A stretch of 64,000 bases of DNA. Source: Hyaloscypha bicolor E. Taxonomy: Eukaryota; Ascomycota; Leotiomycetes; Helotiales; Hyaloscyphaceae. How positions within the stretch are numbered: position 1 is the first letter of the stretch; every line of letters begins with the position of its first letter. Shown here piece by piece: positions 62,290-64,000 of this stretch. Made by a program: the position numbers and the translations under genes. The notes under the pieces are model-generated. The model ran no database searches. It saw only the letters and a list, made by a program, of their open reading frames with translations, and was not told the DNA's origin. Location of the stretch: positions 1 through 64,000 of the forward strand of contig NW_020194638.1 of NCBI RefSeq assembly GCF_002865645.1. Direction: 5' to 3'.

Positions 62290-62440
62290 AGTAGTCGAGA
62301 ATAAGGCGTGTATGCTATACTTTTTTTTTTTAGTAAGGTGTGGTAGGGGGGGGGGGGGGGGGTGGGCGCGAAAATCAGAAAATCAGAAAATCACTTTTCG
62401 CTTCTCGAATTTGTCCGCTAGCCCGCTAATGGCCTCAGTA
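62290..62440 (-). repeat. Right terminal inverted repeat of the 9 kb element
   Basis: This is the mirror of the left end: a G run (about 62345-62363) then gggcgcgaaaatcagaaaatcagaaaatcacttttcgcttctcgaatttgtccgctagc and ggcctcagta at the tip (written here in two overlapping parts of the same stretch 62364-62440). It is followed by the gacgt duplication. Confidence 0.85.
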
Positions 62441-62930
62441 GACGTGGTAAAAGGGTTAAAATACCAAATTAGCCACACTTGCACAGGGTTTGACTGTCTG
62501 GATTTTTATCAGCCTCACCGACTTTAAGCTACCAAATGTGAGGCTTATCAAACTTAGGAGGCGAGAGTTCACGCTTCTTCTATCAATCTCGACCAATTCA
62601 CTCAAGCAACAGACAATCTCGGCCCAGGGTTATCAAGTCTCCTCGTCTTCCACTCTCCCATCCCTCAACCTCAACCAGCCTTTTACAACCAACACCTCCT
62701 CAACCATACCTTCTGCACTCCTTCTAGCCCTGTTAGCTGTAAATTGACAACCTGCCTCAACTCTGATCGTTGCCTTCCACACCATTGCTCGCATGGCTTG
62801 TCGACTCGATCTTACCTTTCCAAACTTCGAGCTCGCCGGCAAACCTTTAGGCTTTATCCTTGTGCACCGAGCCACTGCAGATCAACAAATCTCTATCACA
62901 CCTTCACTGTTCTAATTCATCTGGAACAAC
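62441..62930. other. Intergenic region beyond the TIR element
   Basis: Ordinary composition, C/T-rich on the plus strand like a fungal promoter or 5' UTR. Short frames on both strands are unconvincing. Confidence 0.4.
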
Positions 62931-63317
62931 ATGCCTCCTGGAGAGTACCAAAACTCGCCAGAGCAGTCAATCTCTGATTGTAAGATTATGTACCCTTCGT
63001 ATAGGAGTGAATGACTTGAAGCTGACTCAACCTCAGTAAAGTTGATCACTGAAGTTGGCACGGCCATTCTCGTGTTCGTCTTTTCTATTCCAATCATTGC
63101 ACCACAACTGTGGATGGGGGGGTCTTGCCCTATTTATAGGTATTCATTTTTTGCCAGAGGACTTGTTCAAACCTTCACCGTTCGGTTCAGGGTTCAATAT
63201 CCACACTATGTTGGGAACAATGAAAATGCCGTTTTCTCAAGAGTCGTGAGTGACATAAAGCCGTTGGACCCTCCAAGATCCAAGATTCATTTCGGAGCTT
63301 CCTCTATTCAAGACTAA
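62931..63317 (+). CDS. Possible small single-pass membrane protein
   Basis: Exon 1 (62931-62979, MPPGEYQNSPEQSISD) and exon 2 (63037-63317) are joined by a 57-base intron with GTAAGA, GCTGAC and CTCAG signals, giving 109 residues. The junction reads SDLKLITEVGTAILVFVFSIPIIAPQLW, a convincing membrane segment. After a G7 run near 63116 this frame becomes less natural while another frame reads GLALFIGIHFLPEDLF, so a frameshift or further intron is possible. Family not recognised. Confidence 0.35.
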
Positions 63318-63859
63318 TCAGCAACATCTCGCTCGGCTCAGAAATATTTTGCGAGAGCAGTCGTTGCTTTACCTGGCCTTGTTGTGTCATTGCTTCGGAT
63401 CCTCTCTTAACATTCCCTTTGTCTTCTAGAACTGGCAATATCACGGTGCCATTGGCAAGATACAGCCCAACATGTCGAGCTTATTTGCCAAGGCACTCTG
63501 CTCGTCCTTAACGCTATCTTCCGAAGGAGGTTCATTTTGATATTGCGAAAGGAGTGAGAAAGACTAACTCTTTTAGATGGTATGGCAAGGCTTGGCCTGT
63601 TGGAGGTTCGAGGTGGGAACAAGTGACAACGTCAGTGTATAACTGCATATCAACACATCCCAGACCTCGACGATAGTCTTGCAGGTGACAGTCATGGGAG
63701 ATAATAGACAATTCATCCGGTCATGAGAACACAAAAGGACGCGGCACAGGAGACAAGCATAAATTGAAACTCATTTCACTAATCCCCTCCACCCCCATCA
63801 CATGCGCAAAAATCTGACGGCCGTGATTATATTTCAGCGGACCCAGCCCACACGCCGTC
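63318..63859. other. Intergenic region
   Basis: Ordinary composition, no supported gene. It includes the presumed 3' flank of the minus-strand dehydrogenase-like gene. Confidence 0.4.
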
Positions 63860-64000
63860 TCATAGCCAGTTTTTGTTTCCGTGATGAGAGAGGAAAGCAC
63901 CCGTATTCTCAATGCTAATGCTGTCAATGACCTTTTGCTGCATGATAACACTTTCAGCCGTGCTGATCGGGCCCGGAAAGTCAGGATCCCGCGTTCGAAA
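63860..64000 (-). CDS. C-terminal end of a short-chain dehydrogenase-like protein (partial)
   Basis: The minus strand enters the window at 64000 and reads 46 residues to a TGA at 63860-63862: PISTAESVIMQQKVIDSISIE, then NTGAFLSHHGNKNWL. This Ser-Val linker and the end (T/S)G-FVSHHGNK-WL resemble the C terminus of fungal NAD(P)-dependent short-chain dehydrogenases. The nucleotide-binding and catalytic parts lie outside the window, so the family call rests on the tail only. Confidence 0.5.
   Translation of the reverse strand, partial: FRTRDPDFPGPISTAESVIMQQKVIDSISIENTGAFLSHHGNKNWL

Larger units (their letters stand above)
53490..62440. mobile_element. About 9 kb RIP-degraded element with long terminal inverted repeats and 5-bp target duplication
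   Basis: The left end (53490 on) and the complement of the right end (down from 62440) share tactgaggcc. After a variable bit they share agcggacaaat-cgagaagcg, aaaagtgattttctgatttt and ctgattttcgc, then C-rich or G-rich runs and gtatagca further inside. The inverted repeats extend about 100-150 bases. The outer flanks are both gacgt (53485-53489 and 62441-62445), a 5-bp target duplication. The 8.9 kb between the ends is TA-rich and stop-filled. A purine-rich degenerate repeat (ggttataagatagttagat...) occurs at about 60350-60620, and a Lys-rich eroded frame at 61700-62200. The transposon superfamily is not identified. Confidence 0.8.

Overview
The window looks like a piece of a filamentous ascomycete (Pezizomycotina) chromosome. 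Genes have short introns of about 40-165 bases with GT...CTRAY...AG signals, and the protein families are typical of moulds (Zn2Cys6 regulator, NMT1 with a TPP riboswitch, fungal-type citrate synthase, STAND-type N-terminal domain). The DNA alternates sharply between gene islands of ordinary composition and very AT-rich, stop-filled blocks. The AT blocks look like repeats damaged by repeat-induced point mutation (RIP, C:G to T:A): where two copies of a repeat can be compared the differences are almost all transitions.

Layout. 1-16020: RIP-degraded AT block with several tandem arrays, a decayed tRNA-like sequence and, at its right end on the minus strand, the remains of a large fungal zinc-finger/RecQ-type helicase gene whose 5' end is present twice. 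16459-18037: five-exon citrate synthase-like gene whose last codons lie inside that repeat. 18579-19565: 17-bp array and AT-rich spacer. 20263-25848: DHA1-type MFS transporter, wreck of a chitin-binding/chitinase gene, and NMT1 (thiamine pyrimidine synthase) behind a TPP riboswitch. 26399-26601: solo LTR. 26851-31000: purine/cytosine-type permease and a small secreted two-repeat Cys-rich protein. 31765-33382: the most unusual gene, a STAND-type N-terminal domain fused to an E2 ubiquitin-conjugating domain with Ser at the catalytic Cys position, followed by a subtilisin-like relic. 35875-38799: 17-bp array, AT block, complete-ended Tc1/mariner relic. 38964-53280: long gene island with a CitMHS/ArsB-type permease (one frameshift), a polytopic membrane protein, a single-pass protein, an inositol monophosphatase, a Zn2Cys6 factor and a lipid kinase. 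53490-62440: about 9 kb RIP-degraded element with long terminal inverted repeats and a 5-bp target duplication. 62441-64000: a doubtful small gene and the 3' end of a dehydrogenase-like gene leaving the window.

How parts relate. The genes form no obvious secondary-metabolite cluster. NMT1 and the nearby NCS1-family permease could both serve pyrimidine/thiamine supply (inference). The E2 fusion and the protease relic both carry domains common in fungal STAND/NLR-type immunity genes, so that stretch may be a self/non-self recognition locus (inference). All exon structures were predicted by eye from splice signals, reading-frame continuity and remembered family patterns; nothing was searched against a database.
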